Shown: positions 39,218 to 47,245 of the stretch, in pieces
Numbering within the stretch: the first letter of the stretch is position 1
Layout of the letters: every line of letters starts with the position of its first letter
Assembly (NCBI RefSeq): GCF_014236655.1
Contig: NZ_JACMYG010000002.1
Location: 1 to 64,000 of the forward strand
Origin: Pseudomonas kielensis
GTDB taxonomy: Bacteria; Pseudomonadota; Gammaproteobacteria; Pseudomonadales; Pseudomonadaceae
DNA: 64,000 nucleotides
Direction: 5' to 3'
The notes under the pieces: generated by a model
Told to the model about the DNA's origin: nothing
Seen by the model: only the letters and a program-made list of their open reading frames with translations
Database searches by the model: none
Translations under genes and position numbers: made by a program

Positions 39218-40039
39218 ATGGATACCGTGCACGCTGTACAAGTTATCGCTATCGCCAGCGGTAAGGGCGGTGTAGGCAAAACTACTGTGGCTGTGAATCT
39301 GGCATTGGCGCTGGCGGAGCTTGGGCGCCGAGTCGTTTTGCTGGATTCAAATCTTGAGTTCCCGAATGTCAACGTCCAATTGGGGCTTGTGCCACGGTAT
39401 ACGCTGGTCGATCTAGTCGAGGGTCGCTGTGAATTCTCCGACACCCTGATGGAAGGGCCGGGAGGAGTGCGCGTAGTCGCATCTGGTTCAGGTGCCCCGA
39501 GTATGGTGCGCCTGTCGCGGGCCCAGCATTCAGGCCTGATACAGGCATTCAGCGAGATAGCGGACAGCCTGGACGTGCTGGTGATCGACACCGCCACGGG
39601 TATTGGCGAACCGGTCGTCAGCTTCATTCGAGCTGCCCATGAAGTCCTGGTGATTGTCTGCGATGAGCCGGCTTCCATCTCCGGGGCTTACGCGTTGATC
39701 AAAGTACTTAATCATGAGCACGGAATGAAGCGCTTCAGGGTGTTGGCCAACATGGAGATTAACCCGCTAGAAGGGCAGAATTTGTTTGCCAAGCTTAATA
39801 AACTCACGGACCACTTCCTGGATGTTTTCCTGGAGTATGCGGGAGCAATTCCTTACGACGAATATGTACGTAATGCCGCGCAGACACGGCGGGCGGTTTA
39901 CGAGAGACACCCACGATGCAAATGCAGCAAAGCCTTTCAGGAGGTTGCGCTCAAGGCCGACGCTTGGCCATTGCTGGGCGGTCCAAGAGGGTATGTAGAG
40001 TTTTTTGTCGAGCGACTTGTCAGCGTCTCAAAAAGGTAA
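39218..40039 (+). CDS. FleN/MinD-family ATPase (orphan paralogue)
   Basis: A 273-residue deviant-Walker ATPase of the ParA/MinD superfamily: IAIASGKGGVGKTTVAVN (signature Lys16 and Lys21), then VVLLDSNLEFPNVNVQLGL and VLVIDTATGIGEPVVSFI. The length and pattern fit FleN/FlhG, which sets flagellar number and acts as the ATPase partner of FleQ. No flagellar gene is near, so this is an accessory copy. The position after the alginate operon, with an AlgU-like promoter, suggests control of FleQ-dependent exopolysaccharide or motility genes during envelope stress. That role is inference. The C-terminus (KCSKAFQEVALKADAW) has two cysteines not typical of FleN. Confidence 0.85.
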   Translation: MDTVHAVQVIAIASGKGGVGKTTVAVNLALALAELGRRVVLLDSNLEFPNVNVQLGLVPRYTLVDLVEGRCEFSDTLMEGPGGVRVVASGSGAPSMVRLSRAQHSGLIQAFSEIADSLDVLVIDTATGIGEPVVSFIRAAHEVLVIVCDEPASISGAYALIKVLNHEHGMKRFRVLANMEINPLEGQNLFAKLNKLTDHFLDVFLEYAGAIPYDEYVRNAAQTRRAVYERHPRCKCSKAFQEVALKADAWPLLGGPRGYVEFFVERLVSVSKR

Positions 40040-40117
40040 CAACGCTCTTGGTCGTTCGTGTGATCACTCGGGCGTCATCCTGGGCCAGTTGGCCGGAGCT
40101 CATGAAACGAAAAGGCA

Positions 40118-41167
40118 GTGACTGTGCATAAAGCAATCTGGATGAAGCGTTATCGCGCAGGGATTACCGTCGCTTGCCTGGTCATGGCAACCGTGTTTGT
40201 TGTTCTCTGGCGGCTTGACACTTATGGCCTGGATCGCCGGGTGAGTGAACCTTTTGCATTCGAAGCAAATGGACTGCTCCTGGCGGGTACGCTCTGGCTT
40301 CCTGACCACGCTGCAACAGCGGCAGTCGTCCTGGCTCATGGGGATGGCCCACAAGATCGCACGTCGCAGCAGGGTTACGATCCACTCATCAATACTCTTC
40401 TTGACGCAGGTATTGCGGTTGTTTCGTGGGATAAACCGGGCATTGGGGGCTCACAGGGGCATTGGCTCAGTCAGTCCATGGCTGACCGCTCTGTGAACGT
40501 GCGCAGCGCGGTTTGCGCCCTGCGCAGCAAGCTGCAAGGAATCCCTGTCGGTGTGCTTGGGTTTTCGCAAGCCGGTTGGGTATTACCCCGCCTTACGCCC
40601 GGTAGTGCAGACTTTCTTGTGCTTGTCGGAGCCGCGGTATCCTGGCAACGGCAAGGAGACTATTACACTCGAACCCGGTTGGAACGCACAGGGATGTCTG
40701 AGCCTGATATCGAACGAGTGATGGCGCAAGTGGCCGCAGATGACGAGCGTCTGTTTACCTCTTCGCACGTGCCGCCAGCGACCCTTCTAGGCAGCATGAG
40801 CCCAGAGCGGTGGGCTTTTGTGCGGCGAAATCTTCACGAAGATGCAACCCATGATCTGAAAAAGCTCGAGGTGCCAGTGCTTGCGATGTGGGGCGCGGAG
40901 GATCTGAATGTCAATCCTGCGGTCAACGCAGAAATCTACAGAAAGACTGTAGGGGGCAATCATCCCGCCAACCGGATTGAAGTCATACCGGATGCAAGTC
41001 ATGGACTCCTGAGGGCGGTGCCCTACAACACACAACTCACCAGCGAATGGTCCTGGCTAACCACGCTGAGGTTCCTGATGGAAGGTCGTCATGCCTACGC
41101 CCCTGGCGCCCTTGAAACTATAACCGAGTGGGTGCATGCAAGAGCAGGTGTGACTGAGGCGCGGTAG
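40118..41167 (+). CDS. Membrane-anchored alpha/beta hydrolase
   Basis: A 349-residue serine hydrolase. The nucleophile elbow is GVLGFSQAGWVLP (G-x-S-x-G with Ser in FSQ), the oxyanion region AHGDGPQDR, the acid MWGAEDLNVNP and the histidine DASHGLLRAV. One N-terminal helix (ITVACLVMATVFVVLWRL) anchors it or serves as an uncleaved signal. The start may be GTG 40118 or ATG 40142. It follows the FleN-like gene by 78 bases on the same strand. Substrate unknown; the order of motifs resembles DUF-type peptidase/esterase hydrolases. Confidence 0.8.
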   Translation: MTVHKAIWMKRYRAGITVACLVMATVFVVLWRLDTYGLDRRVSEPFAFEANGLLLAGTLWLPDHAATAAVVLAHGDGPQDRTSQQGYDPLINTLLDAGIAVVSWDKPGIGGSQGHWLSQSMADRSVNVRSAVCALRSKLQGIPVGVLGFSQAGWVLPRLTPGSADFLVLVGAAVSWQRQGDYYTRTRLERTGMSEPDIERVMAQVAADDERLFTSSHVPPATLLGSMSPERWAFVRRNLHEDATHDLKKLEVPVLAMWGAEDLNVNPAVNAEIYRKTVGGNHPANRIEVIPDASHGLLRAVPYNTQLTSEWSWLTTLRFLMEGRHAYAPGALETITEWVHARAGVTEAR

Positions 41168-41243
41168 CAAGCAGATGCGCTTGCCAATGGCATCCGTAAA
41201 CGCCTGTTATCGGCCAGTGCAGCACCCGGGGTTCTGGCGCTGG

Positions 41244-41807
41244 TTACACACCGACATACCGGTATACCGCCGCGCTCCAATACTGGCTACCGTTGCGCTG
41301 ATGGCGAACCCAACCATCTTTCACCAGTTGTTTGGCGATCATTTGATTCATGAAGCCATGACCGAGCAGCAGAACGGATCCTTCGCTAGAAAGGGACTGC
41401 AATAGTTCCGCTGCTTTGCGGGCGCGCATCCTCACGGTGTTTGCAGGTTCGACGTCGCCTGAGTAGCCACAAAGCCATAAGATTCGAAGGATAAATGCCC
41501 AGGTAAAGGGCGAGAGTCGTGGCCGTTTCCAATGCCCAAAAGGTAGTTGTGCTTCGCAGAAAATTGCGTCGACCCTTACAGGCTTCAGTCCGAGCGCCTG
41601 TACGGAGGTCAGTGCACGAGGCGCGTTGCTTGAAGCAATGACCGTGGCGGATGCGGCGAGTCGCAGACTGGCATTCGGAACCGGCTGCTGGGTAATTTCG
41701 GATCGGTTGTAGTGTTCGATCCAGTCTTTCATCTCGAGTGCCGAGACTTTATCGACGTTCACCCCTTTCGGCTGACCATGTCGCATCAGAATTATTTCCC
41801 TGTTCAC
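41244..41807 (-). CDS. Histidine phosphatase superfamily protein
   Basis: A 187-residue protein with the RHG catalytic motif (EIILMRHGQPKG), the second arginine in SNAPRALTSVQAL and the second histidine in VLLLGHGFMNQM. It starts with GTG at 41807. Phosphoglycerate-mutase-like phosphatases of this size act on small phosphoesters or phosphohistidine (SixA type); the substrate cannot be assigned. It is convergent with the alpha/beta hydrolase and monocistronic. Confidence 0.85.
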   Translation of the reverse strand: MNREIILMRHGQPKGVNVDKVSALEMKDWIEHYNRSEITQQPVPNASLRLAASATVIASSNAPRALTSVQALGLKPVRVDAIFCEAQLPFGHWKRPRLSPFTWAFILRILWLCGYSGDVEPANTVRMRARKAAELLQSLSSEGSVLLLGHGFMNQMIAKQLVKDGWVRHQRNGSQYWSAAVYRYVGV

Positions 41808-41960
41808 CGTGAATTGACGTCCTTGTTCTTGTGCGTGGTGAATAGATCAGAAGTGCGGTATCGGGACTCAACGCGACGGTTCGCGTGCCAGCGTCACATC
41901 GCACAATGAGTCCCGAGACTATCGGCATTGCGGCTTGATAGTCATGGCGCGCTCTGACAG

Positions 41961-43028
41961 TTATTTGCCGACTATGTCGGACGAGCGTTGTTTGTTCGCG
42001 GCCCGCGCACTGTGGTTTTCAAACCAGCCGTGATCGCGGTACCACGCCACGGTGTCAGTGATTGTCAGCTCCAGCGACCGGAAAGTGAGGCCCAGTTCTT
42101 GTTCGCTCTTGCGGTGATTGAAATGGGTGCGGTACTCCTCTCGTATCATCAGGCGCAAGGTGGCCATGCTCAACAGAATGGGCTTGCCGGTAAGACGAGC
42201 ATAGAGCTCCTGCACAGCCGCCAGGGTGTATAGAAGCAAGAGCGGTAGTTCGCGTGAGGGGGTCTTGACCCCCGCGATATGGCCCAGAACAGGTACCAAC
42301 TCGCGCATCGTCATGTGACGGCCTGCCGCGAGATAGCGTTGGCCACGTCGCCCATGTTCGGCGGCGGCTATCAGCGCCCGTGCCACATCACGTGCATCGA
42401 CAACCGAGACGCTACCAGGGATCAAGCCGGGCAGTTTGCCGTTCACCACATCCTGTACCAACTGCCCCGAGGAGGTCGGACCGATGTCGGCGGGGCCCCA
42501 CATCCAACCCGGCAGGACCATGCAGGCATGCATATCAGGATGGGTTTCCAGGAACGATAAAACGACACGGTCGGCGAAGATCTTGCTGCGGTAGTAGTCG
42601 TCTGCGTCGGCGTCGGCCCGCAGACACGTCTCATCGATGGAGGCACCCGGCGCACCGTCGAGCACGGCAATCGAAGAGGTGTGGATAAACCGTCGTATAC
42701 CGGCGCGGTAGGCCTGATCAATCAGGTCCTGCGTACCGATGACATTGACCTTTTCGAGTTCTTTCCAATGGCTGCCGCCCTTGTAGTTGTCACGAAAGAA
42801 AGCCGCCGTATGAAACACCACATGGCAACCTTGCAACGCTGTTGCGAATGCGCTCACGTCGGCCATGTCCCCAACGACCAGTTCCACCTTCGGCAGTTTA
42901 TTGAACTGCTGCTCACCTTTGGCTCTCGAGCGGACCAGGGCTTTGACGGCGTAGCCACGAGCGACCAGTTCTCGGACCAGATTGTTGCCCAGCAAACCGG
43001 TTGCGCCGGTAACAAATGCGTTGCGCAT
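41961..43028 (-). CDS. Extended SDR (dihydroflavonol-4-reductase/epimerase-like)
   Basis: A 355-residue NAD(P)-binding protein. The N-terminal motif is FVTGATGLLGNNLVREL, the catalytic serine region is FIHTSSIAVLDG, and the YYRSK segment supplies the active-site Tyr and Lys. The length and C-terminal helices fit extended SDRs of the dihydroflavonol reductase or hopanoid-associated sugar epimerase kind. It is the second gene after the NTF2-like gene, three bases downstream of its stop, so they are probably co-transcribed under the divergent LysR regulator. Substrate unknown, probably a ketone or aldehyde. Confidence 0.85.
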   Translation of the reverse strand: MRNAFVTGATGLLGNNLVRELVARGYAVKALVRSRAKGEQQFNKLPKVELVVGDMADVSAFATALQGCHVVFHTAAFFRDNYKGGSHWKELEKVNVIGTQDLIDQAYRAGIRRFIHTSSIAVLDGAPGASIDETCLRADADADDYYRSKIFADRVVLSFLETHPDMHACMVLPGWMWGPADIGPTSSGQLVQDVVNGKLPGLIPGSVSVVDARDVARALIAAAEHGRRGQRYLAAGRHMTMRELVPVLGHIAGVKTPSRELPLLLLYTLAAVQELYARLTGKPILLSMATLRLMIREEYRTHFNHRKSEQELGLTFRSLELTITDTVAWYRDHGWFENHSARAANKQRSSDIVGK

Positions 43029-43031
43029 GGA

Positions 43032-43460
43032 TTAACTCACCCCCTGTTCGGCTAACGGCATCAGCACAGCACTGTCGAAGAAGGCCTCCTCACGGATCGC
43101 CAGCCCATCCTTGAAGGTAAAGTGTGCTGCATAGTGGAGGGTGATAGGTCGGCCGTGGGGGGCAATCACCCGGCCAGGCAGCACCAGCGGGGCGGTGAAG
43201 GTACCGGTCAGTAAGGCCGTCAGCGCCAAACGATCGTCCGCGACCATGAATGGGGTGAGAGACACTTTTGCATCGGGCAGTGCGTCGAGAATCGCGGTCT
43301 CTCGTTTGCGCATGGATTGGCGACCGATTTGAATCCCCATGCTATCGAGGTAGATGAAGTCTTCGCATACCAATGCAAGCATTGACTCGACATCGCGGCG
43401 ATTGAAGGCTTCGGCGGCGCGTTGCGCATAGTCGTTGGGGCCAGTCGTCATACAGTCCAT
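43032..43460 (-). CDS. NTF2-like (SnoaL-type) protein
   Basis: A small cone-fold protein of 142 residues (from MDCMTTGPNDYAQRAAEAFN) or 139 residues if the inner ATG at 43451 is used. The pattern of N-terminal helices, the RRDVESMLALVCEDFIYLDS segment and the beta-sheet ending in FTFKDGLAIREEAFFDS are typical of SnoaL/limonene-epoxide-hydrolase-like proteins, which are often isomerases, hydratases or ligand-binding proteins. The longer frame covers the operator region and is discarded. Forms a pair with the SDR gene. Confidence 0.8.
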   Translation of the reverse strand: MDCMTTGPNDYAQRAAEAFNRRDVESMLALVCEDFIYLDSMGIQIGRQSMRKRETAILDALPDAKVSLTPFMVADDRLALTALLTGTFTAPLVLPGRVIAPHGRPITLHYAAHFTFKDGLAIREEAFFDSAVLMPLAEQGVS

Positions 43461-43533
43461 TTCCGTTGTTTCGAAGGCCTGTAGATATACCGTTGAGATA
43501 GCTCCTGAAAAACAACCACTCCTGCATAATGGA

Positions 43534-43549
43534 TTTGCATATCTGCAAA
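43534..43549. promoter_or_regulatory. Probable LysR operator
   Basis: TTTGCA-tatc-TGCAAA is a perfect 16-base palindrome in the 107-base divergent gap, 19 bases upstream of the LysR start and 74 bases upstream of the NTF2-like gene. It fits a LysR-type dyad able to repress its own gene and control the divergent pair. Confidence 0.6.
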
Positions 43550-43567
43550 CCAAGGAGGGAAGAGCGC

Positions 43568-44461
43568 ATGGCGGTGCAAGCAAACTGGGACGATCTTCGG
43601 CTGTTGTTGGCAGTCTCGCGGCGTGGCAGCTTTCTTCAAGCGGGTCAGTTGCTGGGGATTGCGCCGTCTACCTTGTCTCGTCGCCTGAGCCAACTTGAGG
43701 CCGCGCTGGGCGAGCCACTCCTCGAACGGGGTGTTGAGGGGTGTCGGTTGACCTCGCGGGGTTCATCTCTGGTGGAGGTTGCCCTCGCTGCGGAGGCAGG
43801 CTTGAGGCGTCAAGCCGTGGCTGATTTGTCCGGCTTGCAAGCAGAGCTGTCTGGCAGTGTTCTGGTCAGTGCAGGTGAGGGGTTCTCTTCTCGGGTGCTG
43901 GAGGCCGCACGTCGTTTCACCACAGCCCATCCGCTTTGCTCGGTGGAGTTGCAGGTTGCAGCCGACTTTCACAAGATCGTCCGCGGCGTGGCCGACATTG
44001 CTGTACGCACGGTACATCTGGGCGAACCATCGCTGATTTATCGACCCATTGGCAGGCTTGCCTATGGTGTCTTCGCTGATGCTGGGTACCTCGAGCGCTT
44101 TCCTGACTTGACCCCGGCCACAGCAGTCAATATCGCCTTGCTCCCTCCATTGGACGTGTTGCCGCAAATGCGTGCAGCAAAGGCGGCGGGTTTGGAGCGT
44201 ACGCAGATCAGCGTAAGTTCATTCGCCGCGCAACTCGAGTCGGTGAGAGGGGGATTGGGCGTAGCCGTACTGCCTCGAGTTCTGGCGAAAGACCTGATTG
44301 AGGTGTTTGCGCAGATCGATCTTCCGGATATGGACGTCTATCTGGTGACCCGGCCTCAGGCATTGAAACAGGCCCACATCAAATGCTTCTTCGCGCTCTT
44401 GGAGCAGGTACTGCTCGAAGCCCTGTGCGTTGAAAATGGGCAGGATCATCTGTGTGCTTGA
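43568..44461 (+). CDS. LysR-family regulator
   Basis: A 297-residue LysR protein with the helix-turn-helix LLAVSRRGSFLQAGQLLGIA and PSTLSRRLSQLEAALGEPLL, followed by an effector domain. The ATG at 43568 follows AAGGAGGG and fits the family start; the longer reading through 43529 covers the operator. Its subgroup resembles regulators of oxidoreductase genes, and the divergent NTF2/SDR pair is its likely target. Inducer unknown. Confidence 0.9.
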   Translation: MAVQANWDDLRLLLAVSRRGSFLQAGQLLGIAPSTLSRRLSQLEAALGEPLLERGVEGCRLTSRGSSLVEVALAAEAGLRRQAVADLSGLQAELSGSVLVSAGEGFSSRVLEAARRFTTAHPLCSVELQVAADFHKIVRGVADIAVRTVHLGEPSLIYRPIGRLAYGVFADAGYLERFPDLTPATAVNIALLPPLDVLPQMRAAKAAGLERTQISVSSFAAQLESVRGGLGVAVLPRVLAKDLIEVFAQIDLPDMDVYLVTRPQALKQAHIKCFFALLEQVLLEALCVENGQDHLCA

Positions 44462-44714
44462 GGCGTGATAACGCGCCTGCCCAGTCGTTGAGCCGAGCGA
44501 GCATGTTGTCGAGTGGTTGGCACAGAGGGTTGCCATCGACCTGGATTACCTCAGCGACTGCGGCCCAGGAGTCAATGACGGGGCCACAACGCTATTGCTG
44601 CGTCCTTGCGGGACAACTTGTATCCTTAAGCACTCTCAGGACATACGTTTGCTGTTATTGCCTTGGTCAAATAACGGCCAGAACGGGAAACCGGACTTTC
44701 CATCAGGTACTGAC

Positions 44715-46223
44715 GTGAAGCGTGACATCCACCTAGTAATACTCTTGTTGTTAGTCATCGGCTGTTCCTTGGCGTCACTGACTCTCTGGAAGGTGGTCGC
44801 CTCTCGAGATAGGGTGCTGGAGGAGGCGGACGTCCACGGGTTGAACCTTACCCAGGCGCTCGCGACCTATTCTGAAGGTATCGTCCGGCAAAGTTCGTTG
44901 CTCTTGCTCGGTCTCGTCGAGCGTCTTGAAACCGAGGGCAGTGGACCTGCGCAAATACAGCGGCTCAGCACGCTGGTCAGCCGACAGCAGCCCCTGATGC
45001 CACAGCTCAGTGGTGTCACTATCTATGACAACCAAGGCCGCTGGTTGATGTCCTCCAACCCTATGGCTCCGGCCGGAGCCAACAGCAGTGACCGTGCCTA
45101 CTTCATTCATCACCGTGACAGTCCTGCCCGGGAACCCTTCATCGGGCCGCCGATACGTAGCCGGTCAAACCAGGAGTGGGTGATCACCATCAGCCGGCGC
45201 TTCAATGATGTTCACGGAGCGTTCGCCGGGGTGGTTGCGGTGACGCTGGGGGTTGAAAACTTTCTACGGTTGTTTGGGAAGATTGATGTGGGGCAAGAGG
45301 GGGCCATCGGGTTGTCCTATACCGACGGTACGCTGCTGGTTCGTTATCCGTTCCGCGAACAGGACATGGGGCGCAACTTTTCGCAGTCGCCGATCTTTGC
45401 AAAGTACCTTGTTGATCAGTCGGTCGGTACGGCTTCGTTCACCTCCAGTCTGGATGGTGTGGAGCGGCTCTATGCCTTTCGCAAGAGTGACAAGCTGCCG
45501 CTCGTGACCACGGTCGCACTCGGTAAACACGAAGCCTTGGTGGGGTGGCGGCAGGAGGCAATGTTGTCGATCGGCGTGGTGACGAGCCTCTTGGGCCTCA
45601 TTGGCATTATCGGTTGGTTGTTGATCCTGCATATTCGTCGGCGGATCAACGTGGAGTCGGAATTGCTGGTCACCCAGCAGCAGTTGCTCAGTTCGAATCG
45701 GCAACTGGAAATGTTGGCGATGAAGGACGCGCTGACGGGCCTTGCGAACCGGCGCTGTTTTGACGAGACCCTTGCGATTGAAGCGCGGCGAGCGCAACGG
45801 AATGGATTGTCGTTGGCCTTGCTCATGATTGATATCGACTATTTCAAGCTTTACAACGACTCCCTTGGGCATGTGGCGGGCGATGCGTGTTTGCAGAAAG
45901 TAGGTAAAGTCCTGGAGGAATGCATACGACGGCCATCGGATCTGGTGGCGCGGTACGGTGGCGAGGAGATGGTGGTTGTCATGCCCAATACCGACAGTGC
46001 CGGTGCAGCCGTCGTGGCGCGACGTATCCAGGACCGGCTGAGCCAAGAGAATATTCCTCACCAAACCAGCCCATGGGGACGTGTCAGTGTGAGTATCGGG
46101 ATTGCTACTGCAACGGGGTCGGAGTTGGATCAATTGCAGGGGTTGATCGAGGCTGCAGATCAGGCGCTCTATAACGCCAAGTCGGCTGGACGGAACCGGA
46201 CGGCAAGCCAGTACTGCGCCTGA
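44715..46223 (+). CDS. Membrane diguanylate cyclase with periplasmic sensor domain
   Basis: A 502-residue GGDEF protein that makes c-di-GMP. Helix 1 (IHLVILLLLVIGCSLASLTL) and helix 2 (LGLIGIIGWLLILHI, about residue 290) enclose a periplasmic dCache/PDC-like domain (GVTIYDNQGRWLMSSNP). The C-terminal domain has DALTGLANRRCFDE, an intact inhibitory I-site (RPSD, five residues before the A-site) and the A-site GGEEM, where Met replaces the last Phe of GGEEF. The GTG at 44715 is preferred; the open frame extends to a TTG at 44517 but codes no recognisable extension. It probably feeds biofilm functions such as Alg44 activation; this is inference. Confidence 0.88.
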   Translation: MKRDIHLVILLLLVIGCSLASLTLWKVVASRDRVLEEADVHGLNLTQALATYSEGIVRQSSLLLLGLVERLETEGSGPAQIQRLSTLVSRQQPLMPQLSGVTIYDNQGRWLMSSNPMAPAGANSSDRAYFIHHRDSPAREPFIGPPIRSRSNQEWVITISRRFNDVHGAFAGVVAVTLGVENFLRLFGKIDVGQEGAIGLSYTDGTLLVRYPFREQDMGRNFSQSPIFAKYLVDQSVGTASFTSSLDGVERLYAFRKSDKLPLVTTVALGKHEALVGWRQEAMLSIGVVTSLLGLIGIIGWLLILHIRRRINVESELLVTQQQLLSSNRQLEMLAMKDALTGLANRRCFDETLAIEARRAQRNGLSLALLMIDIDYFKLYNDSLGHVAGDACLQKVGKVLEECIRRPSDLVARYGGEEMVVVMPNTDSAGAAVVARRIQDRLSQENIPHQTSPWGRVSVSIGIATATGSELDQLQGLIEAADQALYNAKSAGRNRTASQYCA

Positions 46224-46491
46224 TGGCACTGAGTAGTGCCAGTCAAGTAACCGATGTCTGGGCACAATCCGCCAATGGCGGCCGACGCGAGACAGTACCG
46301 GAGGTCGCTCGATTGCTTGAGAAGTCCGGAATTAAGGGGGGGATGGTGATCGGTCGACAGGGGGAGGGCTGCGACCTGTTCGGTTTCATTTGTAGCCCTT
46401 GAGAAGCATCAAGCCCCCTGTCTGCGGTACCGGCGTAGCTCAATGCGATCAGCAAGTCAGAGGGTTCGTACAGAACCCAGGATAGTGAGCA

Positions 46492-47031
46492 TCAAGGCAA
46501 CATCCGGGTGAGGCAGTTGTCACGAACCCAATAGTGATGAAACAGCCCTGCGCCGGCGTGCAAACCAATCAGCCAGTAGCCGGCACTGCCCAGCAGCTCA
46601 TGCCATTCCTTCAATTGCTTTGCCATGTCGGGGTCCGGGGCGATGAGGGAGGGCAATGGGAATGCGAAGTAAGGCACCGGTTTATCGGCGGCATTGAGCA
46701 TCAGCCATGCCAGAAGCGGGGTGCCGATCATCAGCACATAGAGCAGTAGGTGGGTCATGTGGGACAGTGCGGTTTGCCAGGCCGGCGGCTGTGGGGAAAT
46801 AGGTGGCCGGGCTTTCAAGCGGCCTAGAAGACGGATCCAGACCAAGGCAAAAATGGCCATCCCGAACACTGCGTGACTGCCCAACAGCGGACCTTTGAGC
46901 GCATGGCCTTTGGGAAGCAACCCCTTGAGTTCGATGCAACCATAGACACCGACAAACAGCACAAGCATCAGCCAGTGCATGATGATCGACAACTTTGCAT
47001 AACGTTGTGTGCGGGGGGCGGGGGTCATCAC
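46492..47031 (-). CDS. Cytochrome b561 family protein
   Basis: A 179-residue inner-membrane dihaem b-type cytochrome with four transmembrane helices. Haem-ligand histidines are visible in IIMHWLMLVLF, GSHAVFGMAIF, MTHLLLYVLMIG and WLIGLHAGAGLFHHYW. CybB-type proteins oxidise ubiquinol and scavenge superoxide (as in E. coli). It converges with the diguanylate cyclase, separated by 268 bases that show nothing clear. An integrase scar lies about 150 bases beyond its start. Confidence 0.9.
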   Translation of the reverse strand: MMTPAPRTQRYAKLSIIMHWLMLVLFVGVYGCIELKGLLPKGHALKGPLLGSHAVFGMAIFALVWIRLLGRLKARPPISPQPPAWQTALSHMTHLLLYVLMIGTPLLAWLMLNAADKPVPYFAFPLPSLIAPDPDMAKQLKEWHELLGSAGYWLIGLHAGAGLFHHYWVRDNCLTRMLP

Positions 47032-47184
47032 AGTGCCTCGTCGATTGGAGTGCTGGCTGCCGACTCGTTCGTGCGGCCAGGGGGCCGGGTTCGGGGTGTC
47101 GACGAACCTGACCGCAGCACCCTGCCTGACTAGTCTTAAGACAATCTGAAGCTACCTTGGAAAGGGTCTGTTCAAGCCGGCTGA

Positions 47185-47240
47185 AAGTGCCTCGGCTCGC
47201 CCCCCGGTTTCGCCATCAGCGCGCGGCCATGAACCATGAG
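47185..47240 (-). pseudogene. Integrase 3'-end scar
   Basis: AAGTGCCTCGGCTCGCCC is identical to the integrase tail remnant at 12587-12604, and the following bases (CCGG, CATC, GCG, GGCCATGAACC) align with its next 40 bases with small deletions. On the minus strand it would encode the same Gly-Arg-Ala-Glu-rich tail. No attachment repeat was found beside it. It immediately adjoins the 3' end of the DUF1254 gene. Confidence 0.55.
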
Positions 47241-47245
47241 TTGCC

